NCBI RefSeq assembly: GCF_020283565.1
Contig: NC_060062.1
Coordinates: 17,766,127-17,830,126, forward strand
Origin: Trifolium pratense
Lineage: Eukaryota > Streptophyta > Magnoliopsida > Fabales > Fabaceae
Length of the DNA stretch: 64,000 nucleotides
Reading direction: 5' to 3'
Shown here: piece after piece, positions 24,901-38,140 of the stretch
Position numbering within the stretch: position 1 is the stretch's first letter
How the letters are laid out: every line of letters starts with the position of its first letter
Translations under genes and position numbers: made by a program
Notes under the pieces: model-generated
Told to the model about the DNA's origin: nothing
Seen by the model: only the letters and a program-made list of their open reading frames with translations
The model's database searches: none

Positions 24901-27900
24901 CCCCAAGCAATTGTGAACCGGGTCTGTTAGTTGTTCGAACAGGAAGACCTATATAGTCAAAGTTATTAATGAGAACAAATTCCAAGAAAATATTTGGTCT
25001 TTTATTGCATCAAATGCAATGGAAGTTAAAACTAAAACTGCAACATGATACAGAAAAAGCAAAGGAGATATTGACAAATATTAACATACTATTGATTGCT
25101 AGGTCTGTATACTGTGGCCATTGCATCCTGAATGGAACCTTGTCGTTCAAAAGCATACACCAAGCCTACACGTCATTTTTCAAAATAAGCAAACAAAACA
25201 AGAAAGATATGGATTGCCTACAAGCATGAAAATCCAAACCAACCTCAACATCAAATTCTTGCTTTGATACCATGTCCTTATCTGCTCTTGTGAGTTGAAA
25301 TGTTCTCTCCACACACTGCACTGGGTTGGTACTGAACAATTCAAACAGGAATATGGTTTAGGCCAACCAAGCAGAAAAGTGTATTGAAAATTAGGTAGTA
25401 ACAATAGACTCATTTGATTGTGTCTTGGAAAGACAAGGAAGTTTACTAGCCTAGTAAATATTTAAGAAAGCGTGGAAATCTGAAAGAAAGGGAGAAAAAA
25501 TTCACTATTGAAAGTATATATACTGTCCAGAGGTAATTCCACCTCAAAAAAGCAAATTCAATCACCATAGAATTTCAATCAACAAAACATACGTAGAAAA
25601 CGGAAATACCATTACAGTCTCTGAAAATAGCATTAAATACCTTTTTGCACAACACTTCTAGAAAGTAATCAAAGTTACAATCAAGCATAGTTAGGAACTG
25701 GCACTCATTAGCAATGCCCCAACCCCCAAAATCTAGTACTCATGCGAGAATGAATCCATATATTAAACAAGACATTTATTTTACTACAAAACAAGTGAAC
25801 ACAACTGCACCATGTCTGATTTTCAGTAAATCCACACGATGTACTCACCCGTCAGTTGGAATACTGGTTGTGGTCAACTTTACAGGTAATAAAGGATGAG
25901 ATACTGCAACCCAAAACCTATAGAGAGAAAGAGCACAGAAGAGAATACAAAATTAGTGACAACAAAGTAAAGAATGCTAAATAATATAAGGGACAGAGAA
26001 CCTTGATAAAATAACCACAGGAAATTGTTTTTATTGTTTCCCATACACAGTTGAAAACAAGAAATACAGGTGAAAACAAGTGCAATTTTTGTAATAAAAC
26101 ATGAAAATAGGAAATGAAAATTGAAAGCCGCAAACCAAATAGGCCCTAAGAATACAACAGAAAAAAATAATTGAATTGTTAAACAAAAAAAAGTGATATA
26201 TAATTCAAAACCAATATTATGAGCCAGAAATTTACCAAAATCAGTATCTGTAAACATAATTAGCAAATTAAGATTATAAGTGTTATGTTATTGTAGAAGA
26301 GTAAGCATAAACATATTCACCAACTCTAGGACTATTAATGGGTCGCATAAGGGAAAAAATATCATCGTATCAATAATAAAATTATAACAATGCAACTTGG
26401 TAATTGGTATAATGTCACAAGTCACAACGACAAAGACCGGTTCACTACGCCAACAGAGAATACTACACTCACAACCTCACTAAAACGGTTTCAGTAAAAT
26501 CCTTAATTCAAAATTTAAAAGTAAAAAATTAGCACTAATCCATGAAGAAAAAATATTCAAACAAACCACTATCACTCACTGCATAATATAGCTATTAGCT
26601 AAAATAAGAAGGGAACATGACATACGGATCTGCACGACTGAGTCGACATAGTTCACAATAAAATTTATCAGGAACTGGTGGGATGCCTTCCATAGGTTTC
26701 TCCGGAATAATAACGCAACTTATGTGTTGCCACACTTGACATCTTGCATCATCACACTGCAATAAGATGAGAAAAATTAAGTCCCGTTATCAAATGTAAG
26801 CAATATGCAGGAGGTCTTAATGGATTAAGTCCCAAAGTTATCAACTTTATAGCTATTTAAATTAAACAGTGTTTCTGTAAATATAGGAATAGCATATTCT
26901 CTTATGTTCTAGCATATTCTATTGTAATTAATTCGTAGATTGTATATTGATTTCATTGCTTAGCATATATAATGAAACCTCCCTGGTGTAGTTGAAACAC
27001 ACGATTTATGCATGTGCTTCTCATATGTTCTTACTTTCTCTCTTTCATTAATTATCAATGGAGAAATATATGCATGTACAGTTGCATAGAATTTTATGGA
27101 CCATAGAGAACGAAGAAACATGTTGAATATTTCACCTTGATCAAATCCTCTGTTTCCAATGTACTTCCACAGAGACAGCGAATCTTTGTAGATGATTGAA
27201 TTTGAAAGGACTCCTCTACTTCAGCTTTAACCTTCACATTACTACTATCTGACACAGCCTGACCCTTTGATGCTAGATCAGTGGCCCCTGATATCTGCAT
27301 TTTCCTGGGTAAAAGCAAAATACAAAAACTCCATTAAAAAATAACAACGCCAAAAGCAGTATAATCAACCCAAACCGGACCTAATAGCAAAGTACCACAT
27401 CATTTCTGTTAATACCGGAAGAAAGAAAGTATCACCAACAATTGCAGCTCAGTGCTAAAACTGACCTATATGTGTCATCCACTAATTTTGCCACCTGTTC
27501 TTTCCCAACAGCATTCTTCTTAGCCCACATTTTCGATACTGAGACAAAAGCAACAGATTTCTTAGTTTACAGGACAAAGGATGAAGGAACACAAGGAAAG
27601 CGATCCCACATAATAAAATCACAAAATTAACTAGATGCACAATGCAATAAATGCTATATGTTCGAATATAACCAATATTATGGACCAAATACAATAACTT
27701 TTGCTGACCCATATGTCTCTTATATAAAGAACTGGATGTAGTATTAGACTATGGCAATCAAGATAAAAAAATAAGAGGGAACAGCGAAATAAATGAAATT
27801 TGGGCACAAACAGATGCCCGGATGAAAGCAAACAGCTTGAATTTAACTGTTCAACAAGGAGGATTTACCGTTGGGTGAGAGAAAAAAATTAGGGCCATGG

Positions 27901-29198
27901 CCTAAGATTCCATCAAAGTGAACCGAAGACAAATACAACAATAACTATAACTATAATTGCTATTTCAATGGGATATTGGAAGAGATGTATAAAACATTGC
28001 AAATATAGCCAACTTAGTAAATGTTCCATGACATCTACATTTTACATATGCATTTATTGTTGAAACTTCCAATGCTTAGTTATTATCATCACAACCCAAA
28101 CACAAGAGCATAGTATAGCAGCATAAAGATAGAATTAGACCCTGAAGGTTTGAATTTGTGTATAAGTTTACCTTGTTCATCTGAAATAATGGACAATATC
28201 CTATCGACAAGGTCCTACAGAAGACAGAGCACTGGCATTATCATATCATCCAAAAACTCCAAGACATCATATTAACTTCAGGACTAGAAAGGAAACAACA
28301 CATTAACTTGAAACTGAAGTTACTAGCATTCAAGTTTCATAGAAAAGGGCAAACAAATAACAATGGCAGATTTGGTAGTAGTTTAATTGTCTCACCTGCT
28401 TCTTTCCCTGCTTTGAAAGTCCTAACTGAGTCAGCACATCTTTGAGCTCTTTTATACGAAAATATGTCAATTTTTCCTATAAGAGATGTCGGGCGCACAA
28501 TAGCATACCCAATTATTAATATATCAGTGCATAAAAACTCAACGCCAACATAAACACTAATATTCACAAGATTAAGAAGAGCAAGAAGTCCCATAAGCGA
28601 CAGTTTGCAGAAGTAATGGAACTAAAACTCACGTGAAAATACACAATAACTATTAATTTATATTTCATTTCGATTCCCTAATAGCACCTTAAAAACCATC
28701 CAACTACGAAATCACATCATCCACCAAGTGTCCAATACATAAACAAAAACTATAATTAATGTAAAAACAGTGATTTAATTAAAAAAATCAAAAGATAAAA
28801 TACACAAGCCGAACACCTTAATACAATGCTTCCGCATTAACTAAAACTAAATCAAACTTGTCCAACTCCAACCAATAAAAACTGCATATATACTACTTTT
28901 CCGCACACACAAAAAAAAAAAAAAAAAAATCCTCCACTCTCCATCTAAATTCAACTTCAAAAACAAAAAATTCCAGTGCTTATTAACCTCTAAACATCAC
29001 ATATCACTCATTTTCTAAATCAACATTGAGTAAACTAAAATTACAACGCGGCATGCAAAATCAACCAAAATCAACAAATTCATAATCATAATCATAAGCA
29101 AAAAGTAATAATATTATATGATAATGAAATTGAAGCATAAATATATACATAAGCAGAAATCAAATCATATATACCTTAACACCAGCTACCAAATCCAT
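21943..29198 (-). CDS. SIZ1: E3 SUMO-protein ligase SIZ1 (PIAS type)
   Basis: Nuclear SUMO ligase with roles in phosphate, stress and hormone responses in plants. Fifteen in-frame exons: 29175-29198, 28396-28476, 28172-28214, 27466-27538, 27136-27304, 26626-26756, 25849-25917, 25244-25331, 25090-25165, 24875-24948, 24643-24750, 23720-23881, 23540-23644, 23374-23454, 21943-23190; 2532 bases, 843 aa. Domains: SAP (~9-45, [20 protein letters not shown]); PHD finger (~113-168, [32 protein letters not shown]); PINIT region (~172-330, [30 protein letters not shown]); SP-RING (~363-415, [28 protein letters not shown]); SUMO-interacting motif [12 protein letters not shown] (~606-617). Zinc ligands are present. 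Exons 1-3 and the promoter lie in the left arm of the large palindrome, so a second copy of this 5' part exists at 38.7-39.7 kb; exon 4 lies ~80 bases outside the arm. Confidence 0.96.
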
Positions 29199-29758
29199 AT
29201 CCTCAAACCTAATAATTGAGCAGAAAGTGAATCAAGAAAAATCTAGAGCAAAGCTAAACGCATAGTTGTGGCACCGTTCTGATGAAATTGAAATAAAAAA
29301 AAATGAAAATGAATCGAATTAAGTAACAGAAAATTGAGAGATCAAAGTAGAATGAATCGAATTGATGAAGGAGAATTGAGAATTGGGTGGTGGCGATTAG
29401 GGTTTGGAATCACGGCAGAGAGAGAGAGAGAGAGGGGTGGGTGGGTGGATTGCGTGTGTTATGGTTGTTTTTGACCAAAGAGACCCAAAAAAACTCAGAA
29501 ACCAATCTCGCTCCACTTACAAAGTTCGGACCTATCCACGATTATTCATTACGGTTAAGTTTACGGCAACACGTCCGGGTTGGGTTCCGGTGTGCTCAGC
29601 CTCAGCCTGGTGCAGCAAAAAACACACGCCTTTCTCATTTCTTTTTCATTTTTCTATTTTTATTTTATTAATAAAAAGCACACATTACTACTTTTTATTT
29701 ATTTGGTCAAGACTATTTTGTTTTTTTATTTTGACTAGTACTTTACTATTTTTTTTAG

Positions 29759-29762
<4 letters not shown>

Positions 29763-29837
<75 letters not shown>
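29763..29837. repeat. (AT)n microsatellite, left arm
   Basis: About 75 bases of AT repeat upstream of the SIZ1 promoter. The right-arm counterpart at 38090-38136 is ~47 bases. Confidence 0.95.
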
Positions 29838-29843
<6 letters not shown>

Positions 29844-29854
29844 ATGACCAATAT

Positions 29855-29965
29855 AAATTAATTTAAGTGGTAAGAATTTTGATCTCGTTAATCATATAAT
29901 TAGGGGTTCGATGCATTTGATTAAGGTGAGAAAACTCACCTCGTATGTCTTACATGTTCACCAAC
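29855..29965 (+). mobile_element. SINE-like element (also in right arm at ~37943-38053)
   Basis: Contains AAGTGGTAAGAATTTTGATC and then GGGGTTCGATGC, resembling polymerase III A and B boxes, and ends TTCACCAACAAAAATT. The ACCAACAAA tail recurs at the element near 51.78 kb. The family is not identified. Confidence 0.45.
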
Positions 29966-30738
29966 AAAAATTAATTTCAATAATATTTCGGTAAACCAAT
30001 AAAAAAGAGGTACTAGACACATAACTAATAAATAACTATTTTTCTTAGTAGTAATCGACTAGTTTCAAAAATAACACAAGTTGGTCATTTTTTATTTTTT
30101 CTGTCTATTAGTGTAATAGCTAGTTTTGCATTGCTCACTATAAAGTGTGAAAAAAAATACATGGTTGAAAACCCTCTAATAATATTTTTAGTAGCTACTA
30201 CTAATTAAGTATCACAAGTTAATTTAATATGTTTTTTTTTTTTGACAGAAATTTAATTTTTTTTTATAGAGTTTAATTGATATACATCGATGGTGTAAAA
30301 TAGTTTTGCACAATCGTCCAATAAACAAACATTATTTTGTCATATCATATCAAGAAAGTGGGGTGGAGTGGAGTGATGTGGCGGAAAACATAGTTAGTAT
30401 TGGTTGACAGTGTAAAATTATTTTACACCGTCGGTGCATATCAATTAAATCTTTTTTATAATGTGGAAAATATGTCCGAATTCAAAGTTAATCTTAAGAT
30501 TCAAATAATATTTCCCGTAAAGATATTAATTGAGTGTGAATTTGAAACCTTTTGGATTTATGGCGAAAGTTACAATTTTAATAAGGAGGAATAAGTATAT
30601 GTTATAAACTTTATGTTCTTTTTTCTTACAATAAATTTTATGTTCTTTATAATTTTAAAAGCAAAACTTATGTTATTTTTTTAGATGATTTTTTGAATGG
30701 TTCTTAACTTAGAGCTCATGATTTGAAGAAACCAGGAA

Positions 30739-31359
30739 TAGAGGTGGGAACAGGTCAGGCCGGCCTACCAGGCCTTAAGGCCTAGGCTATGTAGGTCTGA
30801 CCAGACCAACTTATTTTTTAAAATAGAGCAGGTCAAGACTTTTTTATAAGCCTATTTAGCTAAGTAGGCTACGCCGCAGGCCATTTAAAAAGCTTTTTAG
30901 CCTACTAGGCCGGCCTATTTAAGTTAATATGAATAATATTTTTACTATTATTATTATTATTTATATATTATAATTTGTATTTTGATTAAATTATAAAGTT
31001 TAAGTTTATTAATTCACATTAGTTTTTCACATATATAAATTTATTATTATTAACTAGAATTGAAATATGATAACATATATAGTCAAAGTCTCTGAAATAT
31101 CATGTTAAATATCAAAAGGACATTGATTTATTATTTCATAAGTATATTTAAAAATAAATTTAATTATTTATTTAAATATGTTCATGTTAAATAGGCTTTT
31201 AAACAGGCTAACAGGTCACATTAGGCTTTCAAAAGGCCAGAGTCAGGCCTAAAATATAAGCCTATGAAAGGCCACAGGTCAGACTCAGACTTTCAAAATT
31301 TTGACAGACAGACTCAGGCTTGACAAAGCCTAGCTCGGCCTGGCCTATTCTCACCTCTA
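30739..31359. mobile_element. Non-autonomous hAT element, left arm
   Basis: Left end TAGAGGTGGGAACAGG and right end CCTATTCTCACCTCTA are inverted copies. Flanked by a perfect 8-base duplication ACCAGGAA (30731-30738, 31360-31367), diagnostic of hAT transposons. Interior lacks transposase but is full of AGGCC/GGCCT motifs in both orientations. Confidence 0.92.
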
Positions 31360-31946
31360 ACCAGGAATAGTTAGATTCAATATCAACCCGCTTGAGTTGA
31401 TCTTGTGGTATTGGCTTTGAGACCTGTGAGTGTGTTTCTCCTTAGGGCCCGTTTGGTGCGTTGGATAGGGAGACAGGATAGTACAATAATGTCGATTAAT
31501 AATAAATTTATATATGTGAAAGTATACGGGGTTGAATGAAAAGTAGGGACTATAAACATTGATTGATGAAACTTCAGGACTAAAAAGTATTAAATTGAAA
31601 ACAAACTTCATAGACCAAAATGAAAATTCTGAGAAACTATAGGGACCAAAAACATATTTAACCTTAAAAAAAAATACAATAAGACTTTGAAATGTCAAGA
31701 TACAACATCATTGAAATGTGAGTGTCCATTTAAGGTGAGGAATTACTTTTCGAGTTGTGGTGTATAAAACTTACTATTGTGCATGGAGAACACAACTAGA
31801 GGATTGCTCAATTGTTTCAAGTCATAAATTTCCGTAACATCTCAAACAGGAGGAGAATGAATTGGTTCATGATATGATAATCCCGGGAAATATTTTGATG
31901 ACTTTGAAAAGTAAAAGTGTTTGCAACGTAACTACTACTACCTCTC

Positions 31947-32620
31947 AACGTTACCTCGATGAGCTTATGTAAGCCTTTGGTTATTTTTCATAAGATAAAA
32001 ACATTAGAATTTGCTTAGTCAATGGCTTTGCATTTGCAGCTTTTTCCTTGTTTTCCATTTTATTTGTTTCATTTCAAAATTAACAGAAATGAATTCATAT
32101 GTGTATTTTTCTCCTCAATTATTTCAGATTTGACTACTTCATTATTACCATGTAAGTATTGATTTTGAACTTTGACTGCTGTAGGCAGCCTCAACGATAA
32201 CATGTGGGATGATGGGAACTCTCTAGGACCTAAGGAGGTGCACAAATATTTAACTCGGGTGATGTATAATAGGCGTAACAAGTTCAACCCTTTGTGGAAC
32301 TCCCTTGTACTTGGAGGCATGAAGAATGGTCAAAAATACCTCGGCACGGTAGACCTTTGCCTTTCTTTTTATTTTGTTCAACAATGAGTAGTCTGCAAGT
32401 TTGTTTGGTTGTTGTACTTATGAATCTTATCTAGGTTAACATGATTGGAATAAATTTTGAAGACGATCACATAGCTACTGGGCTAGGAAATCATCTTGCA
32501 AGGCCGATTCTCCGTGATGAGTGGCATGAAAATTTGACCTTTGAGGAAGGTGTCAAGTTACTGGAAAAATGCATGCGTGTGCTTTTATACCGTGATAGGT
32601 CTGCTGTCAACAAGATACGG
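31947..32620 (+). pseudogene. PBG1: Truncated 20S proteasome beta-4 subunit gene, left arm
   Basis: Three successive exons of the proteasome beta-type-4 (PBG1) family are recognisable: a remnant ending RYLDEL at ~31947-31968, 32189-32348 (LNDNMWDDGNSLGPKEVH, YNRRNKFNPLWNSLVLGG, QKYLG) and 32435-32620 (MIGINFEDDHIATGLGNHL, RPILRDEWHENLTFEEG, MRVLLYRDRSAVNKIR). These join in frame through GT/AG borders. The N-terminal exons and the final exon (expected after SAVNK) are absent. The upstream sequence around 31890-31945 looks scrambled, with an in-frame stop. So it is a gene fragment, although the middle exons remain open. Confidence 0.8.
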
Positions 32621-33353
32621 GTTATACTATTTTTCCCTTTTCTTCTTGCATCCATCTTACTTAAAATAAATGTGTAGCTAAGTCTTTAAAAAACTGCAAG
32701 GGAGCATATCCCATATGTTGCTTGTTCGAAATATGCACTCTATTTTGGTCTAAATTAACAAACAAAAAAGAATCGGAATATCATCATATGAGAGTAGATT
32801 AACATTTCACAAAGTTGTAGTATTCTCAAAACATTGTCCTAAATTTACAACTGTAAGGTCACAATTTCATTCATCTTGTTCATTTCTTTTACTTTTGTTT
32901 AAGTACAGTACTACAGTCTTGGTGGTGCCAAGGCACTAAATTTTTAGGTACTTAGTAGTATTTATGTCAATGCGTCAGTGTCCGTGTCGTGTCTGGTGTC
33001 CGTTTCTGTGTCCGTGCTTCATAGGGCGTGTGGTTCCTACCATGTATGCATAACATCTAGATCATGATGATTTTTCTTTCTTATAAATAAATTGTTGGAT
33101 TTTTAATTGAAGTGAGTGGATTATTTCTTATTTATTGACATTTTCACATTTAGTGAATCTATCTATAATGTTGAATTTATAGATAGCTAAAATGACCGAC
33201 GAAGGCGCAGCGTAACTATGTTCCCGCCATTCTCATTAACAACATACTGGGAGTTCTCTTCTTTCAGGAATCCCAGAGTTGGTGTTGAAGGTTTATGGTA
33301 GCTGTTTGGATATGAAATCAAATGAAATTGAAATTTTCATTTGCGTTGTAATA

Positions 33354-33915
33354 TGTCATACCTCAATTTTTGACCTAAGATCCCACCTCATATTCTCATG
33401 CATCATTAATAAAAAAAAATACAAGATATGTTGTTGTGCTTGCCTCTTTGTTAAGACATGGTTTTGAATCAAGAAAGTCAAGAAAAGGTTCCAAAAATCA
33501 AAGACTAGGGTTTTGAAATTTTTCTAAGTATAGAAAATTTCATGTTCATGGAGCCAACTTTTCAGGATCGTATCTTCTTGCTCAAGTATCATAAATTTGC
33601 AAACAATGACTCTTTGGAAAGCTATCATGGCATATTGAAATGTGGTAAAAAGATTTGACGTCAAAAGGATCTTTACAATGCTTAAAGTTGATGACCAAAG
33701 TTGATTCTCCAAGTTGTTGAAAATCTCCACACTTAGAAATTTTTTCTAAGTTGTTTTTGACCTTATCAAGTGCATGACTTTGCAAGCTTATAACTTCCAA
33801 TACAAGCATCCAGTTTGAGCAAACAAGAGCTTAAATTTAAGATTTCATATGATACTATATCATGGTGAAGATTTTGGATTCAGAAGAGTTCCTGAGTGGC
33901 TTATAACAACAAGGA
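33354..33915 (+). mobile_element. LTR fragment at the palindrome core, left
   Basis: Starts TGTCATACCTCAATTTTTGA, resembling the TGTCATACCCC start of large legume Ty3/gypsy (Ogre-type) LTRs, and runs into the palindrome centre. Includes the odd reading frames shared with the right copy, which have no known product. Family assignment is from memory of the terminus only. Confidence 0.5.
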
Positions 33916-33989
33916 AACATGAGATGTCAAATTGTTTCCTTGTTGTTATAATGAGATGTCAAATTGTAAAAAACTGTCAAAAACTATAT

Positions 33990-34554
33990 GTTGTTATAAG
34001 CCACCCAGGAACTCTTCTGAATCCAAACTCTTCACCATGATATAGTATCATATGAAATCTTAAATTTAAGCTCTTGTTTGCTCAAAATGGATGCTTGTAT
34101 TGGAAGTTATAAGCTTGCAAAGTCATGCACTTGATAAGGTCAAAAACAACTTAGAAAAATTTTCTAAGTGTGGAGATTTTCAACAACTTGGAGAATCAAC
34201 TTTGGTCATCAACTTTAAGCATTGTAAAGATCCTTTTGACTTCAAATCTTTTTACCACATTTCAATATGCCATGATAGCTTTCCAAAGAGTCATTGTTTG
34301 CAAATTTATGATACTTGAGCAAGAAGATACGATCCTGAAAAGTTGGCTCCATGAACATGAAATTTTCTATACTTAGAAAAATTTCAAAACCCTAGTCTTT
34401 GATTTTTGGAACCTTTTCTTGACTTTCTTGATTCAAAACCATGTCTTAACAAAGAGGCAAGCACAACAACATATCTTGTATTTTATTATTTTTTTTTATT
34501 AATGATGCATGAGAATATGAGGTGGGATCTTAGGTCAAAAATTGGGGTATGACA
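33990..34554 (-). mobile_element. LTR fragment at the palindrome core, right
   Basis: Inverted copy ending GGGGTATGACA at 34554, i.e. TGTCATACCCC on the minus strand. The two LTR starts point outward to the same flank sequence, so the centre of the palindrome lies inside the LTR. Confidence 0.5.
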
Positions 34555-35287
34555 TATTGCAACGCAAATGAAAATTTCAATTTCATTTGATTTCATATCC
34601 AAACAGCTACCATAAACCTTTAGCACCAACTCTGGGATTCCTGAAAGCAGAGAACTCCCAGTATGTTGTTAATGAGAATGGCGGGAACATAGTTACGCTG
34701 CGCCTTCGTCGGTCATTTTAGCTATCTATAAATTCAACATTATAGATAGATTCACTAAATGTGAAAATCTCAATAAATAAGAAATAATCCACTCACTTCA
34801 ATTAAAAATCCAACAATTTATTTATAAGAAAGAAAAATCATCATGATCTAGATGTTATGCATACATGGTAGGAACCACACGCCCTATGAAGCACGGACAC
34901 AGAAACGGACACCAGACACGACACGGACACTGACACATTGACATAAATACTACTAAGTACCTAAAAATTTAGTGCCTTGGCACCACCAAGACTGTAGTAC
35001 TGTACTTAAACAAAAGTAAAAGAAATGAACAAGATGAATGAAATTGTGACCTTACAGTTGTAAATTTAGGACAATGTTTTGAGAATACTACAACTTTGTG
35101 AAATGTTAATCTACTCTCATATGATGATATTCCGATTCTTTTTTGTTTGTTAATTTAGACCAAAATAGAGTGCATATTTCGAACAAGCAACATATGGGAT
35201 ATGCTCCCTTGCAGTTTTTTAAAGACTTAGCTACACATTTATTTTAAGTAAGATGGATGCAAGAAGAAAAGGGAAAAATAGTATAAC

Positions 35288-35961
35288 CCGTATCTTGTTG
35301 ACAGCAGACCTATCACGGTATAAAAGCACACGCATGCATTTTTCCAGTAACTTGACACCTTCCTCAAAGGTCAAATTTTCATGCCACTCATCACGAAGAA
35401 TCGGCCTTGCAAGATGATTTCCTAGCCCAGTAGCTATGTGATCGTCTTCAAAATTTATTCCAATCATGTTAACCTAGATAAGATTCATAAGTACAACAAC
35501 CAAACAAACTTGCAGACTACTCATTGTTGAACAAAATAAAAAGAAAGGCAAAGGTCTACCGTGCCGAGGTATTTTTGACCATTCTTCACGCCTCCAAGTA
35601 CAAGGGAGTTCCACAAAGGGTTGAACTTGTTACGCCTATTATACATCACCCGAGTTAAATATTTGTGCACCTCCTTAGGTCCTAGAGAGTTCCCATCATC
35701 CCACATGTTATCGTTGAGGCTGCCTACAGCAGTCAAAGTTCAAAATCAATACTTACATGGTAATAATGAAGTAATCAAATCTGAAATAATTGAGGAGAAA
35801 AATACACATATGAATTCATTTCTGTTAATTTTGAAATGAAACAAATAAAATGGAAAACAAGGAAAAAGCTGCAAATGCAAAGCCATTGACTAAGCAAATT
35901 CTAATGTTTTTATCTTATGAAAAATAACCAAAGGCTTACATAAGCTCATCGAGGTAACGTT
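35288..35961 (-). pseudogene. PBG1: Truncated 20S proteasome beta-4 subunit gene, right arm
   Basis: Inverted duplicate of the left-arm fragment: exons at 35288-35473 and 35560-35719 with the RYLDEL remnant up to ~35961. It differs from the left copy in this coding part by at least one residue (LGGVKNG against LGGMKNG); Val is the usual family residue at this place as far as I recall. Also lacks both ends. Confidence 0.8.
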
Positions 35962-36549
35962 GAGAGGTAGTAGTAGTTACGTTGCAAACACTTTTACTTT
36001 TCAAAGTCATCAAAATATTTCTCGGGATTATCATATCATGAACCAATTCATTCTCCTCCTGTTTGAGATGTTACGGAAATTTATGACTTGAAACAATTGA
36101 GCAATCCTCTAGTTGTGTTCTCCATGCACAATAGTAAGTTTTATACACCACAACTCGAAAAGTAATTCCTCACCTTAAATGGACACTCACATTTCAATGA
36201 TGTTGTATCTTGACATTTCAAAGTCTTATTGTATTTTTTTTTTAAGGTTAAATATGTTTTTGGTCCCTATAGTTTCTCAGAATTTTCGTTTTGGTCTATG
36301 AAGTTTGTTTTCAATTTAATACTTTTTAGTCCTGAAGTTTCATCAATCAATGTTTATAGTCCCTACTTTTCATTCAACCCCGTATACTTTCACATATATA
36401 AATTTATTATTAATCGACATTATTGTACTATCCTGTCTCCCTATCCAACGCACCAAACGGGCCCTAAGGAGAAACACACTCACAGGTCTCAAAGCCAATA
36501 CCACAAGATCAACTCAAGTGGGTTGATATTGAATCTAACTATTCCTGGT

Positions 36550-36947
36550 TAGAGGTGAGAATAGGCCAGGCCGAGCTAGGCTTTGTCAAGCCTGAGTCTG
36601 TCTGTCAAAATTTTGAAGGTCTGAGTCTGACCTGTGGCCTTTCATAGGCTTATATTTTAGGCCTGACTCTGGCCTTTTGAAAGCCTAATGTGATCTGTTA
36701 GCCTGTTTAAAAGCCTATTTAACATGAACATATTTAAATAAATAATTAAATTTATTTTTAAATATACTTATGAAATAATAAATCAATGTCCTTTTGATAT
36801 TTAACATGATATTTCAGAGACTTTGACTATATATGTTATCATATTTCAATTCTAGTTAATAATAATAAATTTATATATGTGAAAAACTAATGTGAATTAA
36901 TAAACTTAAACTTTATAATTTAATCAAAATACAAATTATAATATATA

Positions 36948-36978
<31 letters not shown>

Positions 36979-37187
36979 GTAAAAATATTATTCATATTAA
37001 CTTAAATAGGCCGGCCTAGTAGGCTAAAAAGCTTTTTAAATGGCCTGCGGCGTAGCCTACTTAGCTAAATAGGCTTATAAAAAAGTCTTGAGACCTGCTC
37101 TATTTAAAAAAATAAGTTGGTCTGGTCAGGCCTACATAGCCTAGGCCTTAAGGCCTGATAGACCGGCCTGACCTGTTCCCACCTCTA
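36550..37187. mobile_element. Non-autonomous hAT element, right arm copy
   Basis: Inverted copy of 30739-31359 with its own duplication TTCCTGGT on both sides (36542-36549, 37188-37195). It is 17 bases longer, at least partly because of an expanded (TAA)n at ~36949-36977. The presence of the same insertion in both arms dates it before the palindrome. Confidence 0.92.
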
Positions 37188-38083
37188 TTCCTGGTTTCTT
37201 CAAATCATGAGCTCTAAGTTAAGAACCATTCAAAAAATCATCTAAAAAAATAACATAAGTTTTGCTTTTAAAATTATAAAGAACATAAAATTTATTGTAA
37301 GAAAAAAGAACATAAAGTTTATAACATATACTTATTCCTCCTTATTAAAATTGTAACTTTCGCCATAAATCCAAAAGGTTTCAAATTCACACTCAATTAA
37401 TATCTTTACGGGAAATATTATTTGAATCTTAAGATTAACTTTGAATTCGGACATATTTTCCACATTATAAAAAAGATTTAATTGATATGCACTGACGGTG
37501 TAAAATAATTTTACATTGTCAACCAATACTAACTATGTTTTCCGCCACATCACTCAACTCCACCCCACTTTTTTGATATGATATGACAAAATAATGTTTG
37601 TTTATTGGACGATTGTGCAAAACTATTTTACACCATCGATGTATATCAATTAAACTCTATAAAAAAAAAAATTAAATTTCTGTCAAAAAAAAAAACATAT
37701 TAAATTAACTTGTGATACTTAGTTAGTAGTAGCTACTAAAAATATTATTAGAGGGTTTTCAACCATGTATTTTTTTTCACACTTTATAGTGAGCAATGCA
37801 AAACTAGCTATTACACTAATAGACAGCAAAAATAAAAAATGACCAACTTGTGTTATTTTTGAGACTAGTCGATTACTACTAAGAAAAATAGTTATTTATT
37901 AGTTCTGTGTCTAGTACCTCTTTTTTATTGGTTTACCGAAATATTATTGAAATTAATTTTTGTTGGTGAACATGTAAGACATACGAGGTGAGTTTTCTCA
38001 CCTTAATCAAATGCATCGAACCCCTAATTATATGATTAACGAGATCAAAATTCTTACCACTTAAATTAATTTATATTGGTCAT

Positions 38084-38089
<6 letters not shown>

Positions 38090-38136
<47 letters not shown>
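38090..38136. repeat. (AT)n microsatellite, right arm
   Basis: Shorter allele of the left-arm tract; the length difference argues that the arms are physically separate copies. Confidence 0.95.

Positions 38137-38140
<4 letters not shown>

Larger units (their letters stand above)
27616..33915 (+). repeat. Giant inverted repeat, left arm (~6.3 kb)
   Basis: Reverse complement recurs at 33990-40292. Matching positions add up to ~67,900-67,926 along the arms, i.e. nearly collinear with only small indels. Several 200-360 base windows translate identically or with one or two changes. Outer junction: the match begins at AAATCACAAAATTAACTAG. Contents: SIZ1 introns and exons 1-3, SIZ1 promoter, (AT)n, SINE, hAT element, PBG1 fragment, LTR fragment. 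Confidence 0.95.

Noticed and set aside
28337..28594. 85-residue frame over SIZ1 exon 2 (and its right-arm counterpart)
   Set aside because: It is a different frame of SIZ1 exon 2 plus intron; the true SIZ1 frame splices cleanly.
33524..34376. Conserved 68-75 residue frames in both inner arms
   Set aside because: Identity is explained by the palindrome. The frames overlap each other in an LTR fragment and have no family resemblance.
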